A stretch of DNA of 64,000 bases from Dromiciops gliroides (GCF_019393635.1 NC_057865.1:300708885-300772884); one strand, 5' to 3'. Shown: positions 11,311-24,130, counted from the first letter of the stretch. Program-made: numbers and translations. Notes: a model not told the origin generated them from the sequence alone.

Positions 11311-12499
11311 TGGCTAGAACTCAAAATCAAACATGACAGGCCAGCTGAGGGCAGGACTTATGAATCATAATCCCTTGTAATTGCATGGAACTTCATGCTT
11401 AGCTCCGAGCCCTGTCACCACTGTTATTAGAGACAGTGTGATTCAGTGCGAAGATTCAGAGTCAAAGGAGGAGAGGTACATCCCAGCCCTGTCACTATCT
11501 CTTTGGACGGTTAAATAAGGAGATTGAAGCTGTCCTATGAGCTATTCCAGACCCATGGTGCTCTGCTCTCCTTGAATAACCTCAGAATTATGTAAGCACA
11601 CTGAGGGCAGGAGATGCTTTTTAGTTTTGTGTTTGCATCCTTGGCAGTGTAGCATGGCTTTGCACAAAGTAAAAGCTCCAAGGTGATAAGACATTTCCAG
11701 TCTAGGAACCTTGAAAGCCATGTTGAGTGGTAGCAGGAAACAATCAGGGACCAGCGGTGGCTGAGCACTCAGACTGCAACAGTCCAGGTCCAGGGGCTCT
11801 GAAGTCCTTAAAGCTTTGTCCTGAGATGCTAGAGAGAACCCTAAGGAGCTAGCACTCTGCACCTCAAAGATACAAGGGGGAGGGGGCTATACCCTCAGCA
11901 ATGCAAAAACCAAATCCAGGGTGAGTCTAAGCATGGCAGGTGATTCCTTGCAAAAGTACAACAGAAAGCAGAATCTGATCCTGGCACAAAGCCCCAATTT
12001 GGGAACCGAATATGAAGAATGAATAAAAAAATTTAAATCACCAATCAGAATTTTAAAGGTTCTTAATCCCTCTGAAGGTTTGTTAAGGGGGCTAAATAAG
12101 AAAAACAGGAAAAGGGTTCTGAAGGAAGGGTTAGTTCCATTCTTGGGCTTTGAAGAAGGGTCAGAGAAAGAAAGGTAAAAGGAGAAATATGACAGTGGAA
12201 AAAAGACCAAGAACTTTTTATTTTTCATAACTGGGGTGCATGAGAAGAAGAATGTACAAACATGGAGGAAGAGGTGAGGGAATGAGCATTAAATGAACCT
12301 CAACGTTACCAGAAATGAACAAATAAGGATTAGACACACACACACACTTTGGTGTGGAAATAAGTCAAAATCAACAGAGAAACAAGTGGGAATGGGAGAA
12401 AGGAAGGGTTAAGGAGAATAATACCAGAGAGGGAATAATTGAAAACAAAACAATGTCCTCATCCTGAAGAGGGGAGGATTAAAGAGGGGGAAGAACCAG

Positions 12500-13180
12500 A
12501 ATCTAAATTGGAGACTTATAGACACTCAGGGAATGACTGAACAATGTAACATGATGGCTTTTGAATATGATGGAATACTATTAAGCCATGAAATTACAAG
12601 AGAAAGGGGCAGCTAGATGGTGCAGTGGATAAAGCACCAGCCCTGGATTCAGGAGGACCTGAATTAAAATCTGACCTCAAACACTTGACACTTACTAGCT
12701 GTGTAACCCTGGGCAAGTCATTTAAACTTCATTGCCCTGCAAAAAAATTATAAAAGAATTGCAGAGAATCCTAGATAATGTGAACTGATGCCAAGTGAAG
12801 AGAGCAGAAAGGTAACTTTTCCATGCACAGAAACATTGCAAAGAAAAACCATTTTAAAAGACTTCAGAATTCTAATCCAAGCAATGACCAACAGCGTCTA
12901 CAGAGGATCAATAATGGAGCATGTTCCCCACCTCCTGACAGAGGGGCAATGGACCCAAAGTGCAAAGACATGCATTTGTGGACATGGCCACTGAGTGGAT
13001 TCATTTTGCTTGACTCTGATTGGTAAAAGTTGTGGGAGGTTTCCTCCCTTTTTCTTTATCAGTTAATTTTGTGGAGGGGGAAGCCAAAGTGGGAGGTTAG
13101 AAACACTGATTTAAAAAATAGGGTAAAAAAAGTAGCACCCAAAAAAGAGAGGGTCATTGTGACATTTTTTAAAATGCATA
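12500..13180 (+). mobile_element. 5'-truncated L1 3' end
   Basis: It shows the decayed ORF2 terminus (ATGATGGAATACTATTAAGC, the region of the MEYY motif of L1) and then 3' UTR text (GAACTGATGCCAAGTGAAGAG; CTTCAGAATTCTAATCC; CCTCCTGACAGAGGGG). The frame is destroyed. A SINE interrupts it at 12607-12756. Confidence 0.75.
12607..12756 (+). repeat. Marsupial CORE-SINE inside an L1 end
   Basis: Full-length head-to-tail SINE with a few substitutions; flanking duplication ATTACAAGAG / ATTATAAAAG is imperfect. Confidence 0.9.
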
Positions 13181-14335
13181 GAAAAGAGCAGGAAGTTCAG
13201 AAAGAAGCACAGACAAGCAGGACAGCTTTGAAAGTAAAAAGTAGAATGTATTATTTTTTTTAAAGCAAGTGCCCTCAACCAATGTCATATAGAATCCAAT
13301 TTTTAATGTTTTGCTGTATGTATTTCAATACTTTTTTGGTATTTTAATTCAGAATAAAAAGTGTTTTTCAAAATAAAAATATATAAATAAAAACCAATGA
13401 AAAAGCACTTGGTATTTCTGTCCTCTGCCTCTATGGCTGGGCACACAGGGACCTCAACTATCAATGCTCTTATCAGTGTGGGGCTTCTCTGCCCACACAG
13501 AACACAATCTCTACAAACCTTAGTGCAAGCCTTCATATTTCTAGTTATAAGCCCCTCTGCTTCAGAGGAAATTGCTGGGGGGAGGGGAAAATTAAATTGA
13601 AAATAGAAAGGAATGAGAGACAGCAAGGGAGGATGGAGAAATGAGATAAAGGAGGCCTCCTAATGCAGCAGGAACTGACTTAGAAACAGAACGCCTCTGG
13701 TCTGTCTCAGAAAAGATATCATCTTTAAGATACAAAAGCTGTCTGGAGTGAAAAAGGTCTAGGAGACCTACTGACCAAGGCTGTCCCTGTAGTTGCCCAC
13801 CCTTGGATAGCACAGGCCCTAACAGTGTTACTTCCTAATTGTGCCCTGCCCTCTCCCCCTGCTGCTTGCAGCCTCTTTCTCAAAGCCTTATTAGGCACTT
13901 ATGTAAAATGGAGACTGGAGAGAGAAGCCAGAACAGGTGTTCCAATGGGAAGCTCTGATCTTCCTTCCTAGTCAGGGAAAATTCCTGACCAGGAAGGAAA
14001 GGAAGCTGGTTAGGGACACTGACAAACAAGTGTCTCCTATCAGACCTGTGCACTCAGAGTTAAATCCAGGGTGCAGTGTGGACCTCCAAACCAAAACGTG
14101 TATTCAGCAGAAGGGAGGATCAGTTATGCTCCAGGAGCAAGATTAGGAGTATTAACACTGGCTCCTTTTACCGTGGACTCCTGCCCCAGTGAGACAGGAA
14201 GCTAGAACCCTTCAGGGTTATAGGAATATCCCTGAAGAGGTTTGAGTATCTTTCTCTAATGCAGTCAGCTCAAGCCCCCAGTCTGGCTACTTCCCCCCAC
14301 TCCCACCCGCCATAAGCCACCTGTTATTAGATTGT
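13180..14335. other. Unique stretch, no recognised gene
   Basis: Short frames on both strands (13303-13813) overlap each other and carry no domain. A/T-rich sequence at 13280-13400 has several AATAAA-like words in no gene context. Confidence 0.35.
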
Positions 14336-14580
14336 TGTAGTTCATTTGCTTCAGTTGTAAATGACTCTTCATGACTCCATGTGGGATTTTCTTGGCAAAG
14401 ATACTGGAGTGGTTTGCCATTTCCTTCTCCAGCTCATTTTACAGATGAAGACACTGAGACAAACAGGGTTAAGTGACTTGCCCAGAGTCACACAGCTGGT
14501 AAGTATCTGAGGTCTGATTGAATTCAGTTCTTCCTGACTCCAAAGCCAGGAGTGTTTCCAATACATTAATCTGCCTCCTT
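14336..14580 (-). repeat. Second marsupial SINE subfamily, minus
   Basis: Distinct from the common SINE: its 3' unique part reads TTTCTTGGCAAAGATACTGG / GTTTGCCATTTCCTTC, followed by the CORE (TTAAGTGACTTGCCCAGAGTC) and head. A plus-strand relative is at 39086. Confidence 0.85.
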
Positions 14581-14869
14581 CCTGCCACAGTGACCTTCAT
14601 AACCCCTTTGGGACTAAGACAGTGAGCAGGAATGACCACTGAGAAAGTTCAGAGTATGCAGACAAGACAGCTTAATGCCTGGCTAGACTTCCAAACAGAA
14701 ACAATATTCACAATATTCAAAAGCAAACCTTACTCTCCCAGAGGACAAGTCCCTAAACAACTGGCCAGATGACTAATGAATTGTAACACGAAGAATTGGG
14801 CTTAATGAGAGGCCATTAAATAGATGAGGTGGGGGAAAGGACCAACCAGAAAGGAGGAGTATATAATGG

Positions 14870-15035
14870 GGAGAGCACTAGATTTAGAGTCATAGGAACT
14901 GAGTTCATATCTCTACCCTCCATGAGCTGGTGTGACCTTGACTAAATCATTTCCCCTCTGGGCCTTTTTTTTCTCCTTGGTAACCTGAGGGCACTGGTCT
15001 CAATGGTTTCTCAGATTCCTTCCAGCTCTATCATT
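14870..15035 (+). repeat. MIR-type SINE
   Basis: Readable as 'GAGAGCACTAGATTTAGAGTC' to 'AGATTCCTTCCAGCTCTATC'. A further MIR follows at 15160-15300. Confidence 0.6.
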
Positions 15036-15615
15036 TGCCATCAAACCTAGTACCAAAACTCAGCCCAGTTGTAGGGGATTAGAGTTCAAGTCCATGTAAG
15101 GAAAAATTTCCTAACAATTCCAAACTGAAATGGGTTGTCTTGGGAGGTAGTGATTTCCCAATCAATAAATTTGATCCCAGCTCTGCTACTTATGACCTGT
15201 GTGACCTTGGTAAAGTCACTTAAACCCCATGGGACCTCGCATTCCCCCTTCTACAAAATTCAGGGATTGGACGGGACAATTTCTAAATTCACCTTTAAAT
15301 GTCTGGTCCTCTAAGGGAATTCGACCTGCACAGAGTTGAGCACAAAATACAAGGGAGCCAGTGTTGGAGCACTGGAGAGCCCCAGACAAAGGGCTCCAGG
15401 GCAGTTGGAGGAGAGACATGAATGACTTATCAGATCTCAAGATGAGCTGGTGGATGGCACCTCCAAACTCTCAACAATTACAGTGGAATTTAGAACACGT
15501 GTATGGATGCCACTTTAAGGCTTTCAGAAAACTTTCCCATAACAATCCTATGATGTCTCAGATGTTATTATATGTAATTATTATATTTTTACAATTACAT
15601 AATATTATTGCCATT

Positions 15616-15902
15616 GTTGTTGTTTGTCCTTTGTTCTTGAAGAGGACCATGACATGAATTGGATTTAAGTGAGGAAGAGTTGTGCAAAGTCACCAACCTC
15701 ACCAACCTCCAGAGCCATCTGGGTCCAGTGGCAGGATATGCATTAGGACAACTAGAGATGATCCTGGATGTTTTTAAGGCAATTGGGGTTAAGTGACTTG
15801 CCCAGGATCACACAGTTAGTTCGTGTTTGAGGTGAGATTTGAAGTCAGGTCCTCTTGACCACAGGGCCAGGGCTCTATCCACTGTACCACCTAGCAGCCC
15901 CC
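15616..15902 (-). repeat. Third SINE variant, minus
   Basis: It has a distinct 3' end (TTGTTCTTGAAGAGGACCATG) fused to a CORE and head ending GTACCACCTAGCAGCCCC. Length about 287 bases. The variant tail separates it from the SINEs at 14336 and 3811. Confidence 0.85.
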
Positions 15903-16159
15903 TAATGATACTGTTATAAGTAGGGAGAGAGTAGAGATTGCTCCTTGGAGAAAGTGCCACATTCTCTGGCTCTATGATTGAGGTTCAGGGGATTGATCAG
16001 TTTCTCAAATAATTTCATCTTCTTGGAGACCCACTGGGCATGTGCTTCTTCAGTCTTTGTTCAGAGAAATGGAATAGGGCTAGTTCTTGGTCTATCCAGT
16101 GGCATGCCAATATTTTATCTTGTCTTATACATTATGACTGCTGGAATTCCATTTAGAAA

Positions 16160-16970
16160 GATCAATGGATTAGGAGCCAGGAGAGACCTAGGTCCAAATC
16201 CTGATTCTGGCATCGACCAGCTGTGTGACTTTGAAATAGTAATTGAATCTCTCTGAACCTACTTACCCATCTGTGAAATGGGTATACATGCAACCTCATG
16301 GGATGGTTATGGGGAGAGTTCTTTGAAAGACTGAAAGTGCCCTAGAAATGGCAGTCATATGCATACATATGTGTGTTCTAAACCACACTGTAACTACTAA
16401 AAGTTTGCAGTCAATGTAAGCCAGCTAATATTGACATCTAATACTCTCCCAGATAATCTTGATTCTGATACTGTGTGACCTTAATCAATTGACTTCACAT
16501 TTCTGAGCATCAGTTTCCTCACCTGCTCAAGTGACCTGGATGACTTTGAAGGTCCATTCTAGCTCTGTCCCACCCCAATCCGGGAGCTGACCCAGTGTGT
16601 ATTTGGAAAATGAGTATTGGGCTGCGCTGGAGCTGGGGTTCAGTGTAAGGCTGTGCTGAATGCTAAGATCACAGAGACAGACCTAAGGTCATTTGGAGGG
16701 CCCAGAAAACAATGTCCTCCCTCCCCTGCTGCCATTTCATCATACCTGTTTAACTCCAGGATCAGCCATTTGGCTAACAAGTCTCATAAAAGACCTGGAG
16801 TCAGAAGAACTGGGTTGACATCTCTGTTCTGACCCTTCCCAGCTAGACAATCATGGGTAAACTATGGTCTCTGCCAGCTGGCTTCCTCCTATCTGAAACA
16901 TGATGGTAACAACCCTATCTTGTTGGCCTCAAAGAGCTGTTTTGAGTCAGATGATGTAAATGAAAAATTG
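16160..16970 (+). repeat. Three MIR-type SINE pieces
   Basis: MIR pieces are at about 16160-16345, 16440-16565 and 16785-16970; each has the CORE and a CTCAGTTTCCTCA-type tail. The open frames here (15978-16256, 16617-16832) run through them and are not genes. Confidence 0.6.
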
Positions 16971-17198
16971 GATAAGATTCTTTTAAAAATCAGTTTCCCC
17001 ACAGACCATAAAATATATAAAGCTACGTTATGCCTAAAAGCTCTGAAGTCAGGTCCCAGTGGCTGTCATGGAGAAATTCATTAAAGCCCCATTCATTTTT
17101 ATATAAGAAAAAAGTCTTAGTGCATGTTGCAGCCATTAAGAACATCTCAATAAAGAGCACCACCTGCTGCAGATAGAAAAAAATAATTACTTTACAGG
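16971..17198. other. Unique A/T-rich stretch left of L1 copy A
   Basis: No repeat was recognised. It carries CACCTGCTGCAGATAG-type E-box text near 17161, but nothing firm. Confidence 0.3.
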
Positions 17199-18354
17199 AG
17201 GGTAGAGTACAGGCCAGGACACAGCTGAACTCTTTTCACATTCTCCTCCAAACAACTTTTAATATAAACCTCAAATCAAATTTTGGAGTGGCAGAGCCAA
17301 CAGAAAGTCAAAAGGAAATGTTTTTTCCAGCCTAAAACAACTTAGGTCTGCAGGAGAGATCTATAACACCAGGATGGGTGCAGGCCTGGAGTGTGGCAGC
17401 ACCAGCAGCAATTCTTGGAGGCAACTGCAACAGTGGCCAGATCAGCAGCAGGAGCTTCAGGAGTTCTCAGCCCAGAGACAGTAAGGGAATTAGACAACTG
17501 GTCAGAAAGAGATTGCAGGGGACCCTTTGCTGGCACTGGGTGTGGCTGGCATTGGGTGTGGCTGGCACCGAATGGCAACTCTATTGTCCATAAGCAGTTC
17601 TGGGTTGCAATTCCAGGGCAAGGAGGAGCACTAGGAGTCAGTCACAAGGGAGCAGGAGCCCTGGTCACAGTTCCAGGAAGAGGAGTGCTAGCAATGGTAG
17701 CTGTAGAAGACCAGGGCCCTTCTTGGGTGAAGACCTGAGAAAAGACCAGGAAAGCAGTGATCATGCATCTCCCAAGATCACATCACCTTGGAAACACTGA
17801 AAACTTGGAAAATCCCAGAACTTTTTTCTGAAAACAGCAGCATGAAAAAGCCTGAAGCTTGGACAGTACCTCCCCACCCCAAGGTGAGCAGACAACAACT
17901 TTAATATAAAGCTTAATGTGAAGAAATAGTCTGGGGAAATGAACAAACAAAAACAATAAAAAGGAACTTGACCATAAAAAGGTACTACAGTGGCAAGGAA
18001 GACCAAGACATAAAATTCAGAAGACAACAATGTGAAAACAGCTACAAAGAAAGCTTCAAAGAAAAATGCTGATCAGAACTAGCAATCATTCTTCAAGGAG
18101 TTAAAGAAAGAGATAAGAGTGGTAGAGTAAAAATTGGGAAAAGAAATGTGAGAGATGCAAGAAAATTAGGAAAATAGAATTAACAGAGTGGTAAAAGAGG
18201 CACAAAGAATACTGAAGAAAATATCACCTTAAAAACCAGAACTGTCCTAATGTCAAAAGAGGCACAAAAATTCACTGTAGAAAAGAACATCTTTAAAAGC
18301 AGAATAGGCCAAATGGAAAAGAAGGTACAAAAATTCTCTTAAGAAAAGAACTCC

Positions 18355-18605
18355 CTGGGGCAGCTAGGTGGTGCAGTGGATAAAGCACCAGCCCTGGAGT
18401 AAAGAGGACCTGAGTTCAAATCCAGCCTCAGACACTTGATGCTTACTAGCTGTATGACCCTGGGCAAGTCACTTAACCCCAATTGACTTACAAAAGTCAG
18501 AAAGACAGGAAGGAAGGAAGGAAGGAAGGAAGGAAGGAAGGAAGGAAGGAAGGAAGGAAGGAAGGAAGGAAGGAAGGAAGGAAGGAAGGAAGGAAGGAAG
18601 GAAGG
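18355..18605 (+). repeat. CORE-SINE with (GGAA)n tail inside L1 copy A
   Basis: The SINE body runs to about 18505 and the tail is about 24 GGAA units. The flanks AAGAAAAGAACTCC at 18341-18354 and 18606-18619 are identical. Confidence 0.95.
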
Positions 18606-18619
18606 AAGAAAAGAACTCC

Positions 18620-19394
18620 TTTGTGAACTGATCCAACCAGCAATTTGTAACTATCCCAAAGGGCAATAAAACCTTTGACCCAACAATACCACTACTATGT
18701 TCCAAAGAGATCATAACAAAGGGGAAAGGGCCCATGTGTACAAAAATATTTATAGAGATTGCTATAAATTCTTTGTGGTGGCAAAGAATTGGAAATTAAG
18801 GGGATGCCTATCAATTGGGAAATGGATAAACAAGTGGTCATATATGAATATAATGGAATACTACTGAGCTAGAAGAAATGATGAGCAGGTGGATTTCAGA
18901 AAAACCTGGAAAGACTTACATGAACAGATGCTGAGTGAAGTGAGCAGAACCACGAGAACATTGTACATAGTAAAAGCAACATTGTGTGATGATCAACTAT
19001 GACAGACTTAGCTTTTTTTTTTTAGACTTAGCTCTTCTAAACAATACAATGATCCAAGGCAATTCCAAAAGACTCATGATGAAAAATGTTCTCCACATTC
19101 AGAAAAAGAAGTATGGGGCCTGAATGCAGACTGAAGCATACTATTTTCATTTTATTTGTGTGGATTTTTTGTTTTTTCTTTCTTATGTTTTTTTTCCTTT
19201 TGTTCTGATTCTTCTTTCACAACATGACTAATGTGGAAATATGTTTAACATGATTTTACTTATAACTTATATCATGATTGCTTGCCATCTTGGATAAGGA
19301 GAGGGAGAAAAAATTTGGAACTCAAAATCTTTAAAAAAAAATGAACATTGAAAAATATATTTACATGTAATTGGGGGAAAACTATTAAGAAAAC
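18620..19394 (+). mobile_element. 5'-truncated L1 3' end inserted beside the SINE
   Basis: It starts in the ORF2 terminus (TGTGAACTGATCCAACC), passes the TTTGTGGTGGCAAAGAATTGG and AATGGAATACTACTGAGC phrases, and ends in a 3' UTR with TTTACATGTAATTGGGGG. The right flank AAAGAACTCCTT (19395-19406) repeats the left one, so it entered the same ORF1 site as the neighbouring SINE. Confidence 0.9.
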
Positions 19395-19531
19395 AAAGAA
19401 CTCCTTAAAATCAAAATTAGCCACATGAAAAAAGAAGTACAAAAGCTCACTGAAGAAAATAACTCCTTAAAAAATAAAATTGGACAAGTGACTAATGACT
19501 AATGAATATGACTTCAAGAAACAATAAAACA

Positions 19532-19699
19532 GGGGGCAGCTAGGTGGCACAGTGGATAGAGCACTGGCCCTGGATTCAGGAGGACCTGAGTTCAAATCCA
19601 GCCTCAGACACTTGACATTTACTAGCTATGTGACCCTGGGCAAGTCACTTAACCCTTAGTGCCCTGCAAAAAAAGAAAAGAAAAGAAAAGAAAGAAAGA
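19532..19699 (+). repeat. CORE-SINE in L1 copy A ORF1
   Basis: Full element; flanks AAGAAACAATAAAACA at 19516-19531 and 19700-19715 are identical (16 bases). Tail of AAAAG and AAAG units. Confidence 0.95.
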
Positions 19700-20629
19700 A
19701 AGAAACAATAAAACAACATCAAAAGAATGGGGAAAATGGAAGAAGATATAAAATATTCCATTGGAAAAACAACTGACCTGGAAAATACATCAAGGTGAGA
19801 TAATTTAAGAATTATTGGACTACCTGAAAGTCATGATTTTAAAAAAAGAGCCTAAACATTATTTTTCAAGAAATTATCAAGGAGAACTGTCCTGATATCT
19901 TAGATCCAGAGGATGAAATAGAAATTAAAAGAATCTACTGATCATCTCCTAAAAAATGAAAACTCCTAAGAATATTATAATCAGATTCCAGAGCTCCCAG
20001 GTCAAGAAAATACTGCAAGCAACAAGAAAGAAACAATTCAAATATCATGAATCCACAGTCAGCTTCACACAAGATTTAGCAACTACGACATTAAGTGATC
20101 AGAGGGTTTGGAGTATGATATTCTAGAAGACAAAGGAGCTAGAATTACAACCCAGTAAAACTGAGTATAATCCTTCAGGGGGTAAAAATGGACATTTAGT
20201 GAAACAGAGGATTTTTCAAGTATTCGTGATGAAAAGATCAGAGCTGAATAGAAAATCTGAACTTCAGACACAAGACTCAAGAAAAGCAAACTCAAGAGAA
20301 GCTAAACATGAAAGTGTAATCATAAGGGATAAATGGAGTGAAACTGTTTACATTCCTATATGGGAAGAGGATATATATAACTCCCAAGAACTTTTTCATT
20401 ATTAGGGCAGTTAGAAGGAGTCTGCATAGACAGAGGGCATGGGGTGTGAGTCAATTATATTGGGATGATCTCCAAAAGAAAAAAAATGAGAGAAAGAGTA
20501 ATGCACTGGGAGAGGGGGGAAGGTGCACAAGGAAAGCTTTTATAATGGAGGAGAAATGTAGGGTAGCAGACAATGGTTAAATTTCACTGTCATAGGAATT
20601 GGTTCAAAGAACCAGAAATACATATGCAA

Positions 20630-20840
20630 CATAATTTATATATTATATATAAAACATACATGGTATATTCATATGTATACATTTGTATATTGTGTATATA
20701 TACACATATATACATATGCATATACCCTGTATATTTTATATATAATGTAAAAATTATGTTGTATAATATAATTATAATTCCATTTTATAATTCTCATATG
20801 CATACTTTATATTATATATATATATAATGTATATACTCTC
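20630..20840. repeat. A/T-rich TATA/CATA low-complexity tract between L1 ORFs
   Basis: Long runs of TATATA with CATATG and GTATAC palindromes. The 84-codon Tyr/Ile frame at 20573-20827 is a product of this tract. Confidence 0.85.
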
Positions 20841-21304
20841 AGTTGAGTATGGAAATTATCTTACCCAACAGGAACTTAGGAGCAGAAAGGGATAAGAGAT
20901 ATCGGGGTGTGGGTGGTGATGAAGGTGGATTGGAGGATGCCGGGGTTGGGAGTAAGACAGACTTTTGAAAAGAGACAGGATAAAAAGAGAGAAGGATAAA
21001 CAGAAGAAAATGTCATGGGGGAAAATGCACAGTTAGTGATCATAAGTCTGAATGTTAATGGGGTGAGCTAACCCACAGAACAGAAGCAGAGTGCAGAATG
21101 GATTAGAAACCAGAATCCAACAATATGTTGTGTACCAGAGACACTCTTGGGACAGAAAGACACACACAGAGTTGAAATGAAGGGCTGAAGCAGAGTCTAT
21201 TATGCTTCAGCTGAAATGAAGAAAGCAGGGGTGGCCATCACAATCTCAGACAAAGCAAAGGCAAGATGAGACATAATTGTAAGAGATAATCAGGAAAACT
21301 TTTA

Positions 21305-21400
21305 TTGTTTTTGTTGTTGTTTGGTTGTTCAGTCATGTCTGATTCATTATGAACCTGTGGACCATAGCACATGAGGCCCTTCTACATTTTGCTGAAAGGT
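21305..21400 (-). repeat. 3' part of the second SINE subfamily
   Basis: GTTGTTCAGTCATGTCTGAT and GAACCTGTGGACCATAGCAC match the 3' unique end of the SINE at 14336, truncated, inserted in the L1 copy A endonuclease region. Confidence 0.65.
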
Positions 21401-22479
21401 ACCATAGACAATGAAGTAATATCACAAAGTTTTACAGCACATTTCTCTGATAAAGGCCTCATTTCTTAAATATATAGGAAACTGAAACTTATAAAACTCA
21501 ATTTTATAAAACAAATTTATAAGCTCAAATTTATAAAAATATCATTCCCTTATTGATAAATGGTCAAAAGTTATGAAAAGGAAGTTTTCAGAAGAAATCA
21601 AAGCTATAGTCACATAAAAATGCTCTAACTCACTATTGATTAGAGAAATGCAAATTAAAACAACTCTGAGATATCACCTCAAACCTATCAGAAAAGACAA
21701 ATGCTGAAGAGGATCAGGGAAAATAGGTACATTAATGAACTGTTGGTAGGATAGTGAACTGGTCCAACCATTCTAGAGAACAATCTGGAACTGTACCCAA
21801 AGGGCTACAAAACTGCACATAACCTTTGACCCAGAAATACTGCTACTAGGTCTGTATCCCAAAGAGATAAAAGAAAAGGACAAATCTGTACAAAATATTT
21901 CTCATAATTCTTTTTTTTTGTGTGGTGGCAAAGAATTGGAAATTGAGGAGATGCTCATCAGTTAGGGAATGGCTGAACAAGTTGTGGTATGATTTTGAAG
22001 GAATACTTTTGTGCTATAAGAAAAAACATGGAAAGACCTACATGAACTGATGCAAAGTCAAATGAGAAGAACCAGGATATCATTGAACACAGTAACAGCA
22101 ATATAATGATGATCAACTCTGAAAGACTTGGCAACATTGATCAATACAGTGATCCAAGACAATTTCAATGGACTCAGGATGAAAAAATGCTGTCTGCCTC
22201 CAGAGAGGAGAACTGATTAACAGTGCAAAATGAAGTATAATTTCTCACTTTTTTGCTTAGCTTTTTTTGGCTTTTTTGTGTGTGATGTGGCTAATATGGA
22301 AATATGTTTTTTCATGATTTCACATGCATACTTGATATAATTTTGTTTGCCTTCTCTGTGAGTGGTGAAGGGTTGGGAGGGAGGAAGAGAATCTGGAATT
22401 CAAAATTTAAAAAGAAAGGAATGCTAAAAATAAATTTTAAAAAAGAAAAAAATTCATTTACTGAAAGGTCCTTTAGATA

Positions 22480-22960
22480 GTGATCAAAGGGCAACCCACG
22501 AGGTTCCCAAGTGAGTTGCCTCCCAGTCTGCACACCTCCTCAGGCAGTTTCACCCCAGGCGTCCCCACTATTCTGTCTCTATTCTATGAGAGAAAGATTC
22601 ACACAATAGATAAGCATTAAGCACAGTTAATAATGACATGTTTCCAAGGAACCATTAACATAATGAGCTTTCAGTTCACTAAAGCATTCCTCCTTCAAAC
22701 AAAGAGGCTAGAATAGGAGCTCAGATGGTTGGGTCATCCTTCAAAAACAAGAATTGCATTAAATGTAGTCCCCTCAAGAAACAAGTGATTGAAGGTCAGT
22801 ACCAATGACCAGTCACCATGCACTGAGTTTTAAATTTCTTGGTTTGCTGGGGAATATGCAGCAGAAGATTGTTAAAGTCCAAATTAGGATAAAGACAAGC
22901 AGCAAAGAGCCAAGCAGAGGGCTTCAGGCTTAAATACTAAAAAGGCTATTAGCTCTATTG
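22480..22960. promoter_or_regulatory. Unique motif-rich block, possible conserved element
   Basis: No repeat was recognised. It contains CATTAACATAATGAGC, GGTTTGCTGGGG and other A/T-rich homeodomain-like words. Evidence is only the lack of repeats between two repeat-dense regions. Confidence 0.25.
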
Positions 22961-23060
22961 CCATCGCCAACATTCCCATCCCTGTCCTCACCCCACTATC
23001 ATCATCATTATCGCTATGTTCATTACAATCACCACTCATCTCTGTCGTCACCAAAAATTG
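22960..23060 (+). repeat. Degenerate (ATC/ACC) triplet tract
   Basis: ATCATCATCATTATCGC-type text, the reverse-complement style of the GAT/GGT tract at 24780-25150. 23110-23240 to the right is a piece of the ancient dispersed repeat (CAAGTGTTAAATACCTGC). Confidence 0.6.
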
Positions 23061-23599
23061 ATCTGCTGTGAGTCAATCCTCTTGTGATGGGCACATCTGT
23101 ACTAAGTAACACTGGTCGATCAATCCACAAACAAGTGTTAAATACCTGCTATTTGTATGGTACCATGCCAGGTTCTGGGAATGCAAAGACATTAACCAAA
23201 CAGTTCCTTCCCTCAATGATCTCACATTCTAGCAGATGGCCCAAGCATCAATCTTCAGGCTGACACCAACCCTTGATAGCATGTCTCAGCCTCCCAGGCC
23301 TTATGATGGCTGGGCACAACCTTCCATAGTCCATCATGATAACCCTAACAACAATCATCAGCATTTACATACCGTTCCACAATTGACAGAATATTTTTGT
23401 TATGACAGGCAAGACTGTGAGCTAGCAAATTGCAGAGCTGAACTCGGATTTTTAGCTCCAAACCCAGGTCTCTTTCCATTACACTAGGGCAGGCTTGGGC
23501 TCTGAATCAGACTTCTGCAGGTTCTGTGTACTATTCATTTTTCATCCCCAACAGGTCTACCCTGCCCAAGACCTGAACAGAGAGAGTGATCTAAGCCTA

Positions 23600-24130
23600 T
23601 GTGGTAAAATATGAAAGTTTTTAACATTCGGTTAGGATAACTGAAAGACGCCAGTTTTTCAAGGACCACCCTTTTGGGGAGGAGATGAACAGTCCGCCTG
23701 CTGCGCATGTCAGACTGCCTGCCGGGTACAGTCCGCCTGCTGCGCATGTCAGACTGCCTGCCGGGTTTTTTTTTTTACTTCCGGGGTGGAGAGAACGGAA
23801 GTAGCCTTTTTTGCCTGCTTGGCGGGACTCCTGACGGCGCGGCAGGGACTCTCTTGCTCTGTCAAAAGGTGGCCTTGTCGGTTGGTGGCCTTGTCGGTTT
23901 GGTGAGTTGTTATAAGGAATATAGACTAAGCTTAGACTTAAGACGATTTGTATTGTGTTTCTACTTTCCTATCCTTCTAACCAACATCACCTTGTGACTA
24001 TCATAACTATAAATAAAAAGGTCTATCTAGAAAACCAAAACCTGCTTCCATTTACTAGTTTGGGAGATAAATTAAGGGAAAGGTTAAGTAGGGGAGATTT
24101 ATGATCTAATATCCAATTTTAAATCTCACA
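23600..24130 (+). mobile_element. Solo LTR of an endogenous retrovirus, 4-base target duplication
   Basis: It begins TGTGG and ends TCACA (TG...CA with short inverted ends) and is flanked by CCTA at 23596-23599 and 24131-24134. U3 has a perfect 39-base tandem duplication (23689-23727, 23728-23766), ETS-like ACTTCCGG and CGGAAG, and a second 16-base tandem duplication (23868-23883, 23884-23899). A TATAAG is near 23911 and AATAAA near 24012. A 4-base duplication fits a class I (gamma-like) element. No internal viral genes are present. CpG content is high for the region, suggesting a fairly young insertion. A later truncated SINE sits just outside at 24167. Confidence 0.8.
23689..23766 (+). repeat. 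Two perfect 39-base tandem units in the LTR U3
   Basis: Each unit contains GTCCGCCTGCTGCGCATGTC; TGCGCATG resembles an NRF1 half-site. The two copies are identical, so the duplication is recent or homogenised. Confidence 0.95.

Larger units (their letters stand above)
17199..22449 (+). mobile_element. L1 copy A: near full-length, RT-deleted, with nested insertions
   Basis: The 5' UTR (about 17199-17960) matches the marsupial L1 leader (TTTTGGAGTGGCAGAGCC, AGCCTAAAACAACTTAGG). Decayed ORF1 follows at about 17960-20570, then an A/T-rich inter-ORF part. The ORF2 endonuclease region begins near 21030, reading ISLNVNGV, TICCVPETLLG and AEMKKAGVAITISDKAKA as in L1 endonucleases. After about 21440 the text jumps to the C-terminal region (FSDKGLIS..., MQIKTT..., PKGYKT), so the RT core is missing. 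Stops and frameshifts are many; it cannot act on its own. Weak flanking similarity (ATTACTTTAC / ATTCATTTAC) may be the target-site duplication. Confidence 0.85.

Noticed and set aside
23600-24130. Complete provirus
   Set aside because: No gag, pol or env text lies beside either LTR with defined ends; both are solo LTRs.
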